Positions 54,451-64,000 of a stretch of DNA of 64,000 nucleotides are shown in pieces. The translations under genes were made by a program, and so were the position numbers. The DNA is from Giesbergeria sp. (GTDB lineage Bacteria > Pseudomonadota > Gammaproteobacteria > Burkholderiales > Burkholderiaceae_C): the NCBI RefSeq assembly GCF_028686475.1, contig NZ_JAQUCA010000003.1:62001-126000 (forward strand), read 5' to 3'. Position 1 is the stretch's first letter; each line of letters starts with the position of its first letter. The notes under the pieces were generated by a model. The model worked only from the letters and a program-made list of their open reading frames with translations, had not been told where the DNA came from and did no database searches.

Positions 54451-54774
54451 GGCCGCATTTTGCGGGATATTGGCAAACCACCTTGAGAAACAGCGGGAAA
54501 ACCCGCATTCTTAACAACTTTAAAGTATGAAATTGGCACTTTTTAGTATTGACTTGCTATTTAACCCAATCCTAGAATCGCCCCAGCCTGATCACCCATA
54601 GGCTCCTATCAACCCCAGCGCTGCCGAATCCGGCTAAGTCAGTTTTGTGCCTTCTTCGGGCTGCATGCCCCGCACAAACTTGATGGCGCAACCATCTAGG
54701 CGAGATTGTCTAACTTTGCGCTGCCTCACGAGGGCGGCCAATGCACAGGCCCCCGCCGCTGAGAAAGGAAAGCG
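54451..54774 (+). promoter_or_regulatory. Promoter and long structured leader of the lytic transglycosylase gene
   Basis: A 324-base gap. A sigma70 promoter is visible: TTGACT (54549-54554), 18-base spacer, TAGAAT (54573-54578). The transcript would have a leader of about 190 nt with nested hairpins: TTTGTGC/GCACAAA (about 54638-54672) enclosing GGGC/GCCC, then GATGG/CCATC just after. AAGGAAAG precedes the ATG. The length and pairing suggest a regulatory RNA; I cannot assign a riboswitch class. Confidence 0.5.
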
Positions 54775-55698
54775 ATGACAGCGTCGTCAGCAACATGGCT
54801 CTCCGGTGTGCATACCTTTGCCACCGATGTGATTACCGGATTTTTAGCCATCGTCCGCAACAGTTTTGCCCTGGTAGGGCTGTTGGTTATTTTTAGCAGC
54901 GCTACCTTGGTAGCGCGCCCCGATTTGCGCCAAACCGGCGAAGAACGCCTGATAAGCTGGCTGCAAGCACGCCAAGAAGCCCTGTTAGGCCCGACCGAAC
55001 CACCGTTAGCACCCAGCGACGGCACTTTGGCCGTCAACCCGAAAGATTTGCCCAAAGAGCAAGCCAAAGTGGCTTACTGGCTGAGCAAAAAATACAAGGT
55101 CGCCCCCGAGCCGGTGGGCCTGTTGGTGGCCGAAGCCTATGCCACTGGCACGCGGGTGCAGTTAGACCCGACGCTGATTTTGGCCATCATGGCGGTAGAG
55201 TCCAGCTTTAACCCGTTCGCGCAAAGCGCCGTCGGCGCGCAGGGCCTGATGCAAGTCATGACGCGCGTCCATACCGACAAATACGAGCCTCTGGGTGGCA
55301 AACTGGCCGCCTTTGACCCCGTAACCAATCTGCGCGTGGGTGTGAAGGTACTGACCGATTGCATCAGCCGCACCGGCTCGGTCGAGGGCGGGCTGGTCTG
55401 CTACGTCGGAGCCAGTCAACTAGACAACGATGGCGGCTATGCCAGCAAGGTATTGGCCGAACACACACGCCTGCGCCAAATAGCGGGCCAGCGTAAAGCC
55501 CCGGTATCGCCCTTCCCGCTGCTGGCCCAGCGCAAGCCCGAACCGGTTTTGATGGTGCCCACCACAGCAACACCAGCTGCAAGCACAGAAGCCACCGAGG
55601 CTGTCAAAGCCATAGAGGTCCCCGAAGCCACCGAAGCCAAAGCCACGCCACCCGCCACGGCCAGCAGCGAAAAAGTGGCCTTGTTGTCAGGTCTTTGA
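54775..55698 (+). CDS. Lytic transglycosylase (SLT domain)
   Basis: 307 residues. An N-terminal hydrophobic segment (FLAIVRNSFALVGLLVIFSS) is a signal anchor. The SLT domain (about 115-240) has the catalytic Glu in IMAVESSFNPFA, then GAQGLMQVM and a final YVGASQ-type stretch (CYVGASQLDNDGGYASKVL). It cleaves peptidoglycan glycan strands. The C-terminal 60 residues are Ala/Thr/Glu-rich. ATG 54775 has AAGGAAAG upstream. Confidence 0.92.
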   Translation: MTASSATWLSGVHTFATDVITGFLAIVRNSFALVGLLVIFSSATLVARPDLRQTGEERLISWLQARQEALLGPTEPPLAPSDGTLAVNPKDLPKEQAKVAYWLSKKYKVAPEPVGLLVAEAYATGTRVQLDPTLILAIMAVESSFNPFAQSAVGAQGLMQVMTRVHTDKYEPLGGKLAAFDPVTNLRVGVKVLTDCISRTGSVEGGLVCYVGASQLDNDGGYASKVLAEHTRLRQIAGQRKAPVSPFPLLAQRKPEPVLMVPTTATPAASTEATEAVKAIEVPEATEAKATPPATASSEKVALLSGL

Positions 55699-55744
55699 AA
55701 GCAGCCGCATGGCGCTAGTGCGCGCTGTCAGCTACACTAGACAA

Positions 55745-55895
55745 GCACGCGACTGGCGATAGGCACGGCATTGCACACTGCAACATGCCGTTGCTGACGT
55801 GGACACCCGCCAAGCCTTGGCAGAGAAACCACTGGGAAGCGTGCCGCTGGCGGCCTGTCAGGCCCCGGTGATTCCGCCGTTCGCCTGGGCAGCCC
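55745..55895 (+). promoter_or_regulatory. ZTP (pfl) riboswitch upstream of glyA
   Basis: The two conserved halves of the ZTP/pfl aptamer are present: CGCGACTGGCG (55748-55758) and CGCCTGGGCA (55882-55891), with ACCACTGGGAAGCGTGC (55828-55844) between. A species-specific hairpin ACGGCAT/ATGCCGT (55765-55791) enlarges the first domain. CCCTT/AAGGG (55893-55908) could be part of the expression platform. ZTP riboswitches sense the purine precursor ZMP/ZTP and commonly control glyA, the next gene. Assignment is from recalled consensus. Confidence 0.9.
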
Positions 55896-55936
55896 TTGGC
55901 TTTAAGGGATTCCAATTTACCGGACTGCCACCCACC

Positions 55937-57181
<1,245 letters not shown>

Positions 57182-57198
57182 GCCGCACGCTTTGCACC

Positions 57199-57648
57199 AT
57201 GAAATGCCCCTTTTGCAGCCACCAAGAAACGCAAGTTGTCGAAACGCGGGTGTCTGAAGAAGGGGATGTCATTCGCCGTCGCCGCCGTTGTGCGGCTTGC
57301 GAAAAACGCTTCACCACCTACGAACGCCCCGAAGTGAGCTTTCCGGTGGTGGTGAAAAAAGATGGCCGCCGCACCGATTACGCCCGTTCTAAGCTGTTGG
57401 GTTCGTTTCGCATTGCGCTGCGTAAACGCCCCGTCAGTACGGCACAAATTGATACCGCCATTGAGGGCATTGAAGAAACCTTGCTTAATTTGGCGCAACG
57501 TGAAGTGCCCTCCAGCCACATTGGCGAGCTGGTGATGCGCGAACTGAAAAAGTTAGACCAAGTGGCCTATATTCGCTATGCCAGTGTCTATCGCAGTTTT
57601 GAGGACATTGATGAATTCAAACTGCTGGTGGACGAGGTGCGGCAATAA
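57199..57648 (+). CDS. nrdR: Transcriptional repressor NrdR
   Basis: 149 residues, full length. Zinc ribbon with CPFC at residue 3 and CAAC near residue 31 ([29 protein letters not shown]), then the ATP-cone domain ([20 protein letters not shown]). It represses ribonucleotide reductase genes when dATP is high. Downstream of glyA, as in most Burkholderiales. Confidence 0.97.
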   Translation: MKCPFCSHQETQVVETRVSEEGDVIRRRRRCAACEKRFTTYERPEVSFPVVVKKDGRRTDYARSKLLGSFRIALRKRPVSTAQIDTAIEGIEETLLNLAQREVPSSHIGELVMRELKKLDQVAYIRYASVYRSFEDIDEFKLLVDEVRQ

Positions 57649-57699
57649 GGCCAAAGCCAGCCTACCCATCACGGGTGCGGCCAGCGCATCTGGCCGCTG

Positions 57700-58794
57700 C
57701 TATACCGCTGCCGCAATCGGTGGCACAGCCTGCACCACATCTCCACACTGGGCGCGGTGGCGCAAGGCATGGTCCATCAGTACCAAAGCCAACAAAGCCT
57801 CGGCAATGGGTGCGGCACGGATGCCGACGCAAGGGTCATGGCGGCCTTTGGTAATCACCTCTACCGGTTGGCCGTGGAGGTTGATGGAATCACGCGGGCT
57901 AAGGATAGAGCTGGTAGGCTTGATGGCAATCGACACCTCAATGTCTTGCCCAGTGCTGATACCACCCAAAACACCGCCAGCATGGTTGCTGGCAAAGCCT
58001 TCGGGGGTGAGTGAATCACCATGCACGGTGCCACGCTGGGCCACGCTGGCAAAACCGGCACCAATTTCTACCCCTTTAACGGCATTCAGGCCCATCATGG
58101 CATAGGCGATGTCGGCATCGAGCTTGTCGAACAAAGGTTCGCCCAAACCGACCGGCACGCCCGTGGCCTGCACCCGAATGCGCGCGCCACAAGAATCCCC
58201 GGCTTTACGCAGGGCATCCATATAGTCTTCGTAGGCGCTTACATCGGCCACTGGGGCGAAGAAGGGGTTATGCGGTACATGCGCCCAATCTTCAAACGGA
58301 ATGGGCAATTCGCCCAATTGCGTCATGCAGGCCCGGAACTGCGTGCCAAATTTTTCGGCCAACCATTTTTTGGCCACCGCACCAGCGGCCACCGTGGGTG
58401 CTGTCAGGCGCGCCGAAGAACGCCCACCGCCGCGTGGGTCACGCAGGCCATATTTGTGCCAGTAGGTGTAATCGGCATGGCCGGGGCGAAAAGTTTGCAA
58501 AATATCGCCGTAGTCTTTGCTGCGCTGGTCTTGGTTGCGAATCAGCAAGGCAATCGGCGTGCCGGTGGTGGTGCCCTGATAGACCCCGGACAAAATCTCT
58601 ACCGCATCCGGCTCGTTGCGCTGGGTGACGTGGCGGCTGGTGCCGGGACGACGGCGGTCAAGGTCGGCCTGAATGTCGGCCTCGCTCAAGGCCATGCCCG
58701 GTGGGCAGCCGTCAATCACGCAGCCAATGGCTGGGCCGTGGGATTCACCAAAGTTGGTGACGGTGAAAAGGGTTCCGAAGGTATTGCCGCTCAT
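57700..58794 (-). CDS. aroC: Chorismate synthase
   Basis: 364 residues. Start [20 protein letters not shown] at 58794; the FMN-binding signatures [37 protein letters not shown] and [16 protein letters not shown] are intact. Converts EPSP to chorismate with reduced FMN. Converges on nrdR; a hairpin GCGGCCA/TGGCCGC at 57677-57697 sits between the stops, without a T-run. Confidence 0.97.
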   Translation of the reverse strand: MSGNTFGTLFTVTNFGESHGPAIGCVIDGCPPGMALSEADIQADLDRRRPGTSRHVTQRNEPDAVEILSGVYQGTTTGTPIALLIRNQDQRSKDYGDILQTFRPGHADYTYWHKYGLRDPRGGGRSSARLTAPTVAAGAVAKKWLAEKFGTQFRACMTQLGELPIPFEDWAHVPHNPFFAPVADVSAYEDYMDALRKAGDSCGARIRVQATGVPVGLGEPLFDKLDADIAYAMMGLNAVKGVEIGAGFASVAQRGTVHGDSLTPEGFASNHAGGVLGGISTGQDIEVSIAIKPTSSILSPRDSINLHGQPVEVITKGRHDPCVGIRAAPIAEALLALVLMDHALRHRAQCGDVVQAVPPIAAAV

Positions 58795-58839
58795 GGGGGC
58801 GATTATCCCAGAGCGGCCCACCCAGCGCAGGCAGTGCGC

Positions 58840-59295
58840 TTAGGCAGCGGGTGCTTTTTCTTCGTCGGGCCAATCCCGAATGTAGGCTTTGAGCATTTGG
58901 TTTTCAAAGTTTTGGCTGTCCACCACCGCCTTGGCCACATCGTAAAAGCTAATCACGCCCATCAGCATCCGGCTGTCCATGACGGGCATATAGCGGGCAT
59001 GGCGCTCTAGCATCATGCGCCGCACCTCGTCCATGTCGGTCTCCATCGTGCAGGTCAGGGGGGCATCGTCCATCGCGCTACGCACGCGCAAGGTGCCGAC
59101 GCTACCGCCGTTTTTGACCAAACTTTGGATGATTTCGCGGAAGGTGAGCATACCGACCAAGTCGCCATGCTCCATCACCACCAGAGAGCCAATGTCGCGC
59201 TCGGACATGATTTGCACGGCTTCGGCCAAGGGGCGGGAAGGGTCAACGGTGTAAAGGGTATTGCCCTTGACGCGCAGGATGTCACTGACTTTCAT
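58840..59295 (-). CDS. CBS-pair protein
   Basis: 151 residues, two CBS motifs only: VSDILRVKGNTLYTVDPSRP with IGSLVVMEHGDLVGMLTFRE, and SAMDDAPLTCTMETDMDEVR with ARYMPVMDSRMLMGVISFYD. Stand-alone CBS pairs bind AMP, ADP or SAM-like ligands. On the same strand and 45 bases behind aroC; a link is not evident. Confidence 0.9.
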   Translation of the reverse strand: MKVSDILRVKGNTLYTVDPSRPLAEAVQIMSERDIGSLVVMEHGDLVGMLTFREIIQSLVKNGGSVGTLRVRSAMDDAPLTCTMETDMDEVRRMMLERHARYMPVMDSRMLMGVISFYDVAKAVVDSQNFENQMLKAYIRDWPDEEKAPAA

Positions 59296-59383
59296 AATCT
59301 ATCGGGTGCCCAATCAACGGGTTGCTGGTATTTTTTGCGAATATAGCCCACAAACTGCGGCGATTGCGATGGCAGCTTGCGCT

Positions 59384-60799
59384 TTAGTTTAATTTGGCCA
59401 ATTGTGCTGGCTTGACCCAAGCATCAAACTGTTCGGCACTGACATAGCCTAAAGCGAGCGCCGCTTGGCGCAAGGTGAGTCCTTCGGTATGGGCTTTGCG
59501 GGCAATTTCAGCCACTTTTTCTTCCTCCAGATGCGGATGGAGGGCGGCCACCAACACCAAGGAGCGCTCTAGCACCTCGGCCAGGTGTGTGCGCCGGGGT
59601 TCGATGCCCAGCACACAATGGTCATGGAAACTTTGCATCCCATCGGCCAGCAGGCGCACACTTTGCAAAAAGTTGTGGATGATGACGGGCCGAAACACAT
59701 TGAGCTGAAAATTGCCCGAAGCCCCGCCGATGTTGATGGCCACATCGTTGCCCAGCACCTGACAACACAACATCATCAGCGCTTCGCATTGGGTGGGGTT
59801 GGCTTTGCCGGGCAAAATGAAAGCACCCGATTCATTCTCGGGGATACTGATTTCACCCAAACCGCCGCGCGGGCCGCTGGCCATCCAACGGATGTCGTTG
59901 GCAATTTTCATCAGGCTGGCGGCCAAAGTTTTGAGCGCTCCGTGGGCGTGGATTAACGCATCGCAGGTGGCCAAGGCTTCAAACTTGTTGGGCGCAGTCA
60001 CCAAAGGCAAGCCGGTTAAATCAGCCAACTCTTGGGCTACCAAGGGGGCAAAATCGGGCAAGGCGTGCAGCCCGGTGCCGACGGCCGTCCCCCCCAGCGC
60101 CAGCTCGCACAGGTGCGGCAGGGCATCGCGCACATGCTGCTCGGCTTGGCGCAGTTGCGCCGCCCAACCCGAGATTTCTTGGCCCAAGCCCACCGGGGCA
60201 GCGTCTTGTAAATGGGTGCGCCCCAGTTTGACCACATCGGCAAAGGCTTGGGATTTGTCGGTCAGGGTGGCGCGCAAGGTTTGCAGCGCGGGCAACAAGC
60301 GCCGCAGCAAAACTTCTACCGCCGCCACATGCATGGCTGTGGGAAAGACGTCGTTGCTGGCTTGGCCTAAATTGACATCTTCATACGGACGTACCCAACG
60401 GCCTTGGCCACGCGGGCCACCCAGCAACTCGCTGGCCCGGTTGGCCAGCACTTCATTGACGTTCATGTGACTTTGCGTGCCCGAGCCACTTTGCCACACC
60501 GACAGCGGGAACTCCTCATCATGCTCACCATTGAGCAGCTCATCGACGGCGGCAATGATGGCGGTGGCTTTGGCCGCTTCTAGTCGCCCTTGGGCATGGT
60601 TGACATAGGCACAGGCACGCTTGATTTGCGCCAAGGCGCGCAACAACTCTGGGGCCATGCGCTCGTCAGAAATCGCAAAATGCCGCCGCGCCCGTTGCGT
60701 CTGTGCGCCCCAAAGCCGTTGGGCAGGCACCGCCATCGGGCCAAGGTTGTCAAACTCGGTGCGTGTGGAAGGGGAAGATTGGGAAGATTCTGTGGTCAT
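59384..60799 (-). CDS. fumC: Class II fumarase (FumC) homologue with altered catalytic-serine loop
   Basis: 471 residues, full-length and FumC-like throughout ([60 protein letters not shown]). The SS-loop, normally PGSSIMPGKVN with the catalytic Ser (Ser318 in E. coli), reads [11 protein letters not shown] here: Ser-Ser has become Ala-Phe (codons 59819-59827). The second substrate site HPNDDVN is RPYEDVN (60371-60394). His188, Lys324 and Asn326 equivalents remain. Normal hydratase activity is therefore doubtful. A class I fumarase is encoded divergently 120 bases away and could carry the flux. Start at 60799 (MTTESS). Confidence 0.85.
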   Translation of the reverse strand: MTTESSQSSPSTRTEFDNLGPMAVPAQRLWGAQTQRARRHFAISDERMAPELLRALAQIKRACAYVNHAQGRLEAAKATAIIAAVDELLNGEHDEEFPLSVWQSGSGTQSHMNVNEVLANRASELLGGPRGQGRWVRPYEDVNLGQASNDVFPTAMHVAAVEVLLRRLLPALQTLRATLTDKSQAFADVVKLGRTHLQDAAPVGLGQEISGWAAQLRQAEQHVRDALPHLCELALGGTAVGTGLHALPDFAPLVAQELADLTGLPLVTAPNKFEALATCDALIHAHGALKTLAASLMKIANDIRWMASGPRGGLGEISIPENESGAFILPGKANPTQCEALMMLCCQVLGNDVAINIGGASGNFQLNVFRPVIIHNFLQSVRLLADGMQSFHDHCVLGIEPRRTHLAEVLERSLVLVAALHPHLEEEKVAEIARKAHTEGLTLRQAALALGYVSAEQFDAWVKPAQLAKLN

Positions 60800-60918
60800 G
60801 GCGCTGGCTCCTGCATCCAACGCATATTACCGCCAGTGCCCACACCACGACAGCCTGATGCAAGCCGTGCAGTAGGATAATTAACACTTCAATCATCGAC
60901 AACAAACTCCGCCCCCCC

Positions 60919-62475
60919 ATGAGTACCACCACCATCCGCCAACAAGACCTGATTGATTCCATCGCCGCTGCGCTGCAATACATCAGCTACTACCACCCCA
61001 GCGATTACATCGAGCATCTGGCGCGCGCCTACGAGCGCGAACAAAGTCCAGCGGCCAAAGATGCGATGGCGCAAATTTTGACCAACAGCAAAATGAGCGC
61101 CACTGGCCAGCGCCCGATTTGCCAAGACACCGGCATCGTCAACGTGTTCCTCAAGGTGGGCATGGATGTGCGCTGGGAAGGCTTTAGCGGCAGCTTGGAC
61201 GATGCCATCAACGAAGGCGTGCGCCGTGGCTACAACCACCCCGACAACACCCTGCGTGCCAGCGTGGTGGCCGACCCACTGTTTGCGCGCAAGAACACCA
61301 AAGACAACACCCCGGCGGTTATCTTCACCGAAATCGTGCCCGGCAACCAAGTGGACATCACCGTGGCAGCCAAGGGCGGCGGCTCCGAGAACAAGTCCAA
61401 GATGATTATGATGAACCCCAGCGACAATTTAGTCGATTGGGTACTGAAAACCGTGCCGACGATGGGCGCTGGCTGGTGTCCACCCGGCATGTTGGGCATT
61501 GGCATTGGTGGCACCGCAGAAAAAGCCGTGCTGCTGGCCAAAGAAAGCCTGATGGACGACCTGAACATGTACGAGCTGCAAGCCAAAGCCGCCAGCGGTG
61601 CTGCCTTGGACGACGTAGAGAAACTGCGCCTAGAGTTGTTTGAGAAGGTCAACGCGCTGGGTATTGGTGCGCAAGGTTTGGGCGGCCTGACCACGGTGCT
61701 GGACATCAAAATCAAGATGTACCCCACGCACGCCGCCAGCAAGCCCGTGGCCATGATTCCCAACTGCGCCGCCACGCGCCACGCGCACTTTGTCATGGAT
61801 GGCTCTGGCCCGGTCTATTTGGACCCGCCCAGCTTGGACTTGTGGCCCAAGATTGATTGGGAGCCAGATTACAACAAGAGCAAAAAAGTCAACCTCGACA
61901 CGCTCACCAAGGAAGAAGTGGCCAGCTGGAAGCCCGGCGACACCCTGCTGCTCAACGGCAAAATGCTCACCGGCCGCGATGCCGCGCACAAGCGCATCCA
62001 AGACATGCTGGCCAAGGGCGAGAAGCTGCCGGTCGATTTCACCAACCGCGTGATTTACTACGTCGGCCCCGTGGACCCCGTGCGTGATGAAGCCGTCGGC
62101 CCCGCTGGCCCCACCACCGCCACGCGCATGGATGGCTTTACCGAGATGATGCTGGCGCAAACCGGCCTGATTGCCATGATTGGTAAGGCTGAACGCGGCC
62201 CAGTGGCCATCGAAGCCATCAAAAAGCACCAATCGGCCTACCTGATGGCCGTGGGCGGCGCAGCTTACCTCGTCTCTAAAGCGATTAAAACCGCCAAAGT
62301 GGTCGGCTTTGAAGACTTGGGCATGGAGGCCATTTATGAATTTGATGTGGTGGACATGCCCGTCACTGTGGCGGTAGATGCTGGCGGCACCAGCGCCCAC
62401 ATCACCGGCCCAGCCGAATGGGAAAAGCGCATCGCTACCGGCGAGTTCAAGGGTATCACTGTCGCTGGCGCTTAA
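60919..62475 (+). CDS. Class I fumarate hydratase (iron-sulphur, FumA/B type)
   Basis: 518 residues. The three cluster cysteines are in RPICQDTGIVNVF (near residue 72), MGAGWCPPGMLGIG and MIPNCAATRHAHF; MMNPSDNLVDWVL and GTSAHITGPAEWEKRI are also typical. Oxygen-sensitive [4Fe-4S] enzyme hydrating fumarate to malate. Divergent from the fumC homologue. Its TAA overlaps the murI ATG by one base (TAATG). Confidence 0.95.
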   Translation: MSTTTIRQQDLIDSIAAALQYISYYHPSDYIEHLARAYEREQSPAAKDAMAQILTNSKMSATGQRPICQDTGIVNVFLKVGMDVRWEGFSGSLDDAINEGVRRGYNHPDNTLRASVVADPLFARKNTKDNTPAVIFTEIVPGNQVDITVAAKGGGSENKSKMIMMNPSDNLVDWVLKTVPTMGAGWCPPGMLGIGIGGTAEKAVLLAKESLMDDLNMYELQAKAASGAALDDVEKLRLELFEKVNALGIGAQGLGGLTTVLDIKIKMYPTHAASKPVAMIPNCAATRHAHFVMDGSGPVYLDPPSLDLWPKIDWEPDYNKSKKVNLDTLTKEEVASWKPGDTLLLNGKMLTGRDAAHKRIQDMLAKGEKLPVDFTNRVIYYVGPVDPVRDEAVGPAGPTTATRMDGFTEMMLAQTGLIAMIGKAERGPVAIEAIKKHQSAYLMAVGGAAYLVSKAIKTAKVVGFEDLGMEAIYEFDVVDMPVTVAVDAGGTSAHITGPAEWEKRIATGEFKGITVAGA

Positions 62476-63353
62476 TGCCCTCTGCCATGCAGCAGCCCAT
62501 TGGTGTCTTTGACAGCGGCATTGGTGGGCTGAGCGTGCTGCAAGCCCTGCGCGCGGAGCTGCCGCAGGAGCGCTTTGTCTATCTGGCTGATAGCGCTTAT
62601 GCCCCCTATGGCGAGCGCGGCGATGCGTTCGTCAAGGCGCGCAGCCATGCCATTGCCGATTATTTGTGCCAGCAGCACCACATCAAAGCCTTGGTGGTAG
62701 CGTGCAACACCGCTACCGCCGCAGCAATTGACGAATTGCGCGCCCAACGCCCACAACTGCCTTTGGTAGGCATTGAGCCAGCGCTCAAACCGGCGGTGGC
62801 CCACAGCAAAACCAAGCGGATTGGGGTGATTGGCACCCGTGGCACCTTGGGCAGTGCGCGCTTTGCTAAATTGCTGGCCTCTTTGCAAGGGCAGGCCGCG
62901 TTTGTGCTGCAACCCTGCGATGGCTTAGCCCATGCGATTGAGCGCAGCACGCTGCAAAGCCCTGCCAATGGGCCTATCCAAACCACAGAAACCCAAGCCC
63001 TGTGTGCGCGCTACACCCAAGCCCTGGGGCCGTTTGGCGCACAGCCCGGCCAAATCGACACCTTGGTATTGGGCTGCACCCATTATTTGTTTGCCCAAGA
63101 CGATTTGCAAACACTGCTGGGGCCAGACATCCGTTTGGTGGCCGCTGGCGAGCCAGTCGCCCGGCAAACCCGGCATTTATTGCAAGCCACAGGTCGTTTA
63201 TGCCACACATCCACTCCACTGGCAGCGGACACGGCCTTACAGCTCTACACCACCGGCACCTTGGCCGCCTTGCAAACGGCGGCTGCCCGCTGGCTGCAAC
63301 TGTCCGCCAGCACTTGCCACGCCATCGCCTTGCCACACCACGAGGCCCATTAA
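62475..63353 (+). CDS. murI: Glutamate racemase
   Basis: 292 residues. FDSGIGGLSVLQALRAELP at the N-terminus; the two catalytic cysteines in VVACNTATAAAID (near residue 78) and VLGCTHYLFAQ (near residue 200). Supplies D-glutamate for peptidoglycan. ATG 62475 overlaps the fumarase stop; a second ATG at 62487 is possible. Confidence 0.96.
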   Translation: MPSAMQQPIGVFDSGIGGLSVLQALRAELPQERFVYLADSAYAPYGERGDAFVKARSHAIADYLCQQHHIKALVVACNTATAAAIDELRAQRPQLPLVGIEPALKPAVAHSKTKRIGVIGTRGTLGSARFAKLLASLQGQAAFVLQPCDGLAHAIERSTLQSPANGPIQTTETQALCARYTQALGPFGAQPGQIDTLVLGCTHYLFAQDDLQTLLGPDIRLVAAGEPVARQTRHLLQATGRLCHTSTPLAADTALQLYTTGTLAALQTAAARWLQLSASTCHAIALPHHEAH

Positions 63354-63366
63354 GACAGGGCGGCGC

Positions 63367-63918
63367 TTATGGTGCCACCGATTCGGTTTGCCACAGGCGT
63401 GGCCCGGCTTGCTCTAGGTGCGTCAGGTACAGGCGCACATCCAACTCATATTGGTGGTAAGCGGGTTCCATGTGTTCGCACAATTGGTAAAACGCTTTGT
63501 TATGCTCGCGTTCACGCAGATGGGCCAGCTCATGCACCACAATCATGCGTAAAAATTCTTCAGGCACTTGCTTGAACAGCGCTGCAATGCGGATTTCGTG
63601 CTTGGCCGCCAAACGCCCCCCTTGCACGCGCGACACGGCGGTATGCAAGCCCAACGCATGGCGCACAATATGGATTTTGCTATCGAACACCACTTTATTG
63701 ACCGCATCGGCACGGCGCAAATGGCGCTCTTTTAAGGCCGTGGTGTAGTGGTACAGCGCTTTATCGGTACGCACAGCATGGGCTTGCGGATATTTGCGCT
63801 CTAGCAGCGTAGCCAGTCCTTGGGGTTGGGCCAGTAAGGTGGCAACTTGCTGGCGCAAAGAGGCAGAATAGGCGCGCAGATAAGGCAAATCGGCCACAGC
63901 GGCCGCAGCAGCTGCCAC
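63367..63918 (-). CDS. YgjP-like zinc metalloprotease (M48-like, DUF45), possibly 5'-incomplete
   Basis: 183 residues from GTG 63918. Closely resembles E. coli YgjP: RYPGTHDVATDKALYQYT-like (KYPQAHAVRTDKALYHYT), NALGLHTAVSRVQGG-like (RHALGLHTAVSRVQGGRLAA), zinc motif VVHELAHLREREHNKAFYQL. Length matches YgjP (about 167), so this GTG is a plausible start, though the frame stays open to the window edge. Cytosolic peptidase of unknown target. Confidence 0.88.
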   Translation of the reverse strand: MAAAAAAVADLPYLRAYSASLRQQVATLLAQPQGLATLLERKYPQAHAVRTDKALYHYTTALKERHLRRADAVNKVVFDSKIHIVRHALGLHTAVSRVQGGRLAAKHEIRIAALFKQVPEEFLRMIVVHELAHLREREHNKAFYQLCEHMEPAYHQYELDVRLYLTHLEQAGPRLWQTESVAP

Positions 63919-64000
63919 GCTCAGTGCAGGTGGCGTGGCCGACGGCCACCCCCATGACCACCCCCCGCGCCGCCGCGCGGCGGTTTGCTGATTTCTAAAG

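Noticed and set aside
54590-54774. c-di-AMP (ydaO) riboswitch before the lytic transglycosylase
   Set aside because: Gene context fits and GCCGAATCCGGC is suggestive, but the full set of conserved blocks is not found and the class is not expected in betaproteobacteria.
55799-55936. Upstream extension of glyA by 46 codons
   Set aside because: The frame is open, but it lies within the ZTP riboswitch and SHMT proteins begin near MYQRN; extension would be far longer than the family.
57677-57697. GCGGCCA/TGGCCGC hairpin between nrdR and aroC as a terminator
   Set aside because: Stem is perfect but neither strand has a T-run after it, and it lies just before the aroC stop region; could be chance in G+C-rich DNA.

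Overview
The window is chromosomal DNA of a Gram-negative betaproteobacterium, most likely Burkholderiales/Comamonadaceae. This rests on the G+C-rich coding sequence and on neighbourhoods typical of that group: polA / DUF2782 / alpha-beta-type thrB / BPSS1780 membrane protein, glyA-nrdR, FkpB-ispH, DUF3460-scpA, and hmp next to norR. The species cannot be fixed from sequence alone. Most of the window is housekeeping, with short intergenic gaps and many start/stop overlaps.

Layout. 1-5.4 kb: a diguanylate cyclase that runs off the left edge, an orphan peptide-type binding protein, an S49 peptidase and LemA. 5.4-9.4 kb: a nitric-oxide defence module, hmp and norR divergent, with a sigma54 promoter and three NorR-type inverted repeats between and into them; an M48 membrane protease overlaps the end of norR. 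9.4-13 kb: a signalling operon of CHASE2-type nucleotide cyclase, FecR-like exported protein and Smr-domain protein. 13.0-13.6 kb: a scar where an IS200/IS605-type right end cuts off an MNT nucleotidyltransferase. 13.6-17.9 kb: radC, fkpB, ispH, a CBS protein and serS.

17.9-25.6 kb: a five-gene operon (SWIM zinc finger, DUF5691, MoxR-type AAA+ ATPase, DUF5682, VWA protein), mostly joined by ATGA overlaps. Its function is unknown and it is the best candidate here for a poorly described molecular machine. 25.5-32.5 kb: a decayed phage/plasmid-type polyvalent protein gene with ADP-ribosyltransferase-like, two zincin-like and barnase/RelE-like regions. It is broken by frameshifts and by one in-frame amber codon, and it ends just ahead of the SWIM gene.

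32.5-47.8 kb: SDR epimerase, polA, DUF2782, thrB, BPSS1780, nth, a probable small structured RNA, a MuF-like remnant, an aminotransferase, hypothetical genes, a DEAD-box helicase, panD, nadB, scpA, DUF3460 and a BamE-like lipoprotein. 47.8-54.5 kb: large DUF349 and AsmA/DUF748 proteins. 54.5-64 kb: a lytic transglycosylase with a structured leader, a ZTP (pfl) riboswitch before glyA, nrdR, aroC, a CBS protein, a FumC homologue whose catalytic-serine loop has changed, a class I fumarase, murI and a YgjP-type metalloprotease.

No rRNA, tRNA, CRISPR array or intact transposase gene was found.
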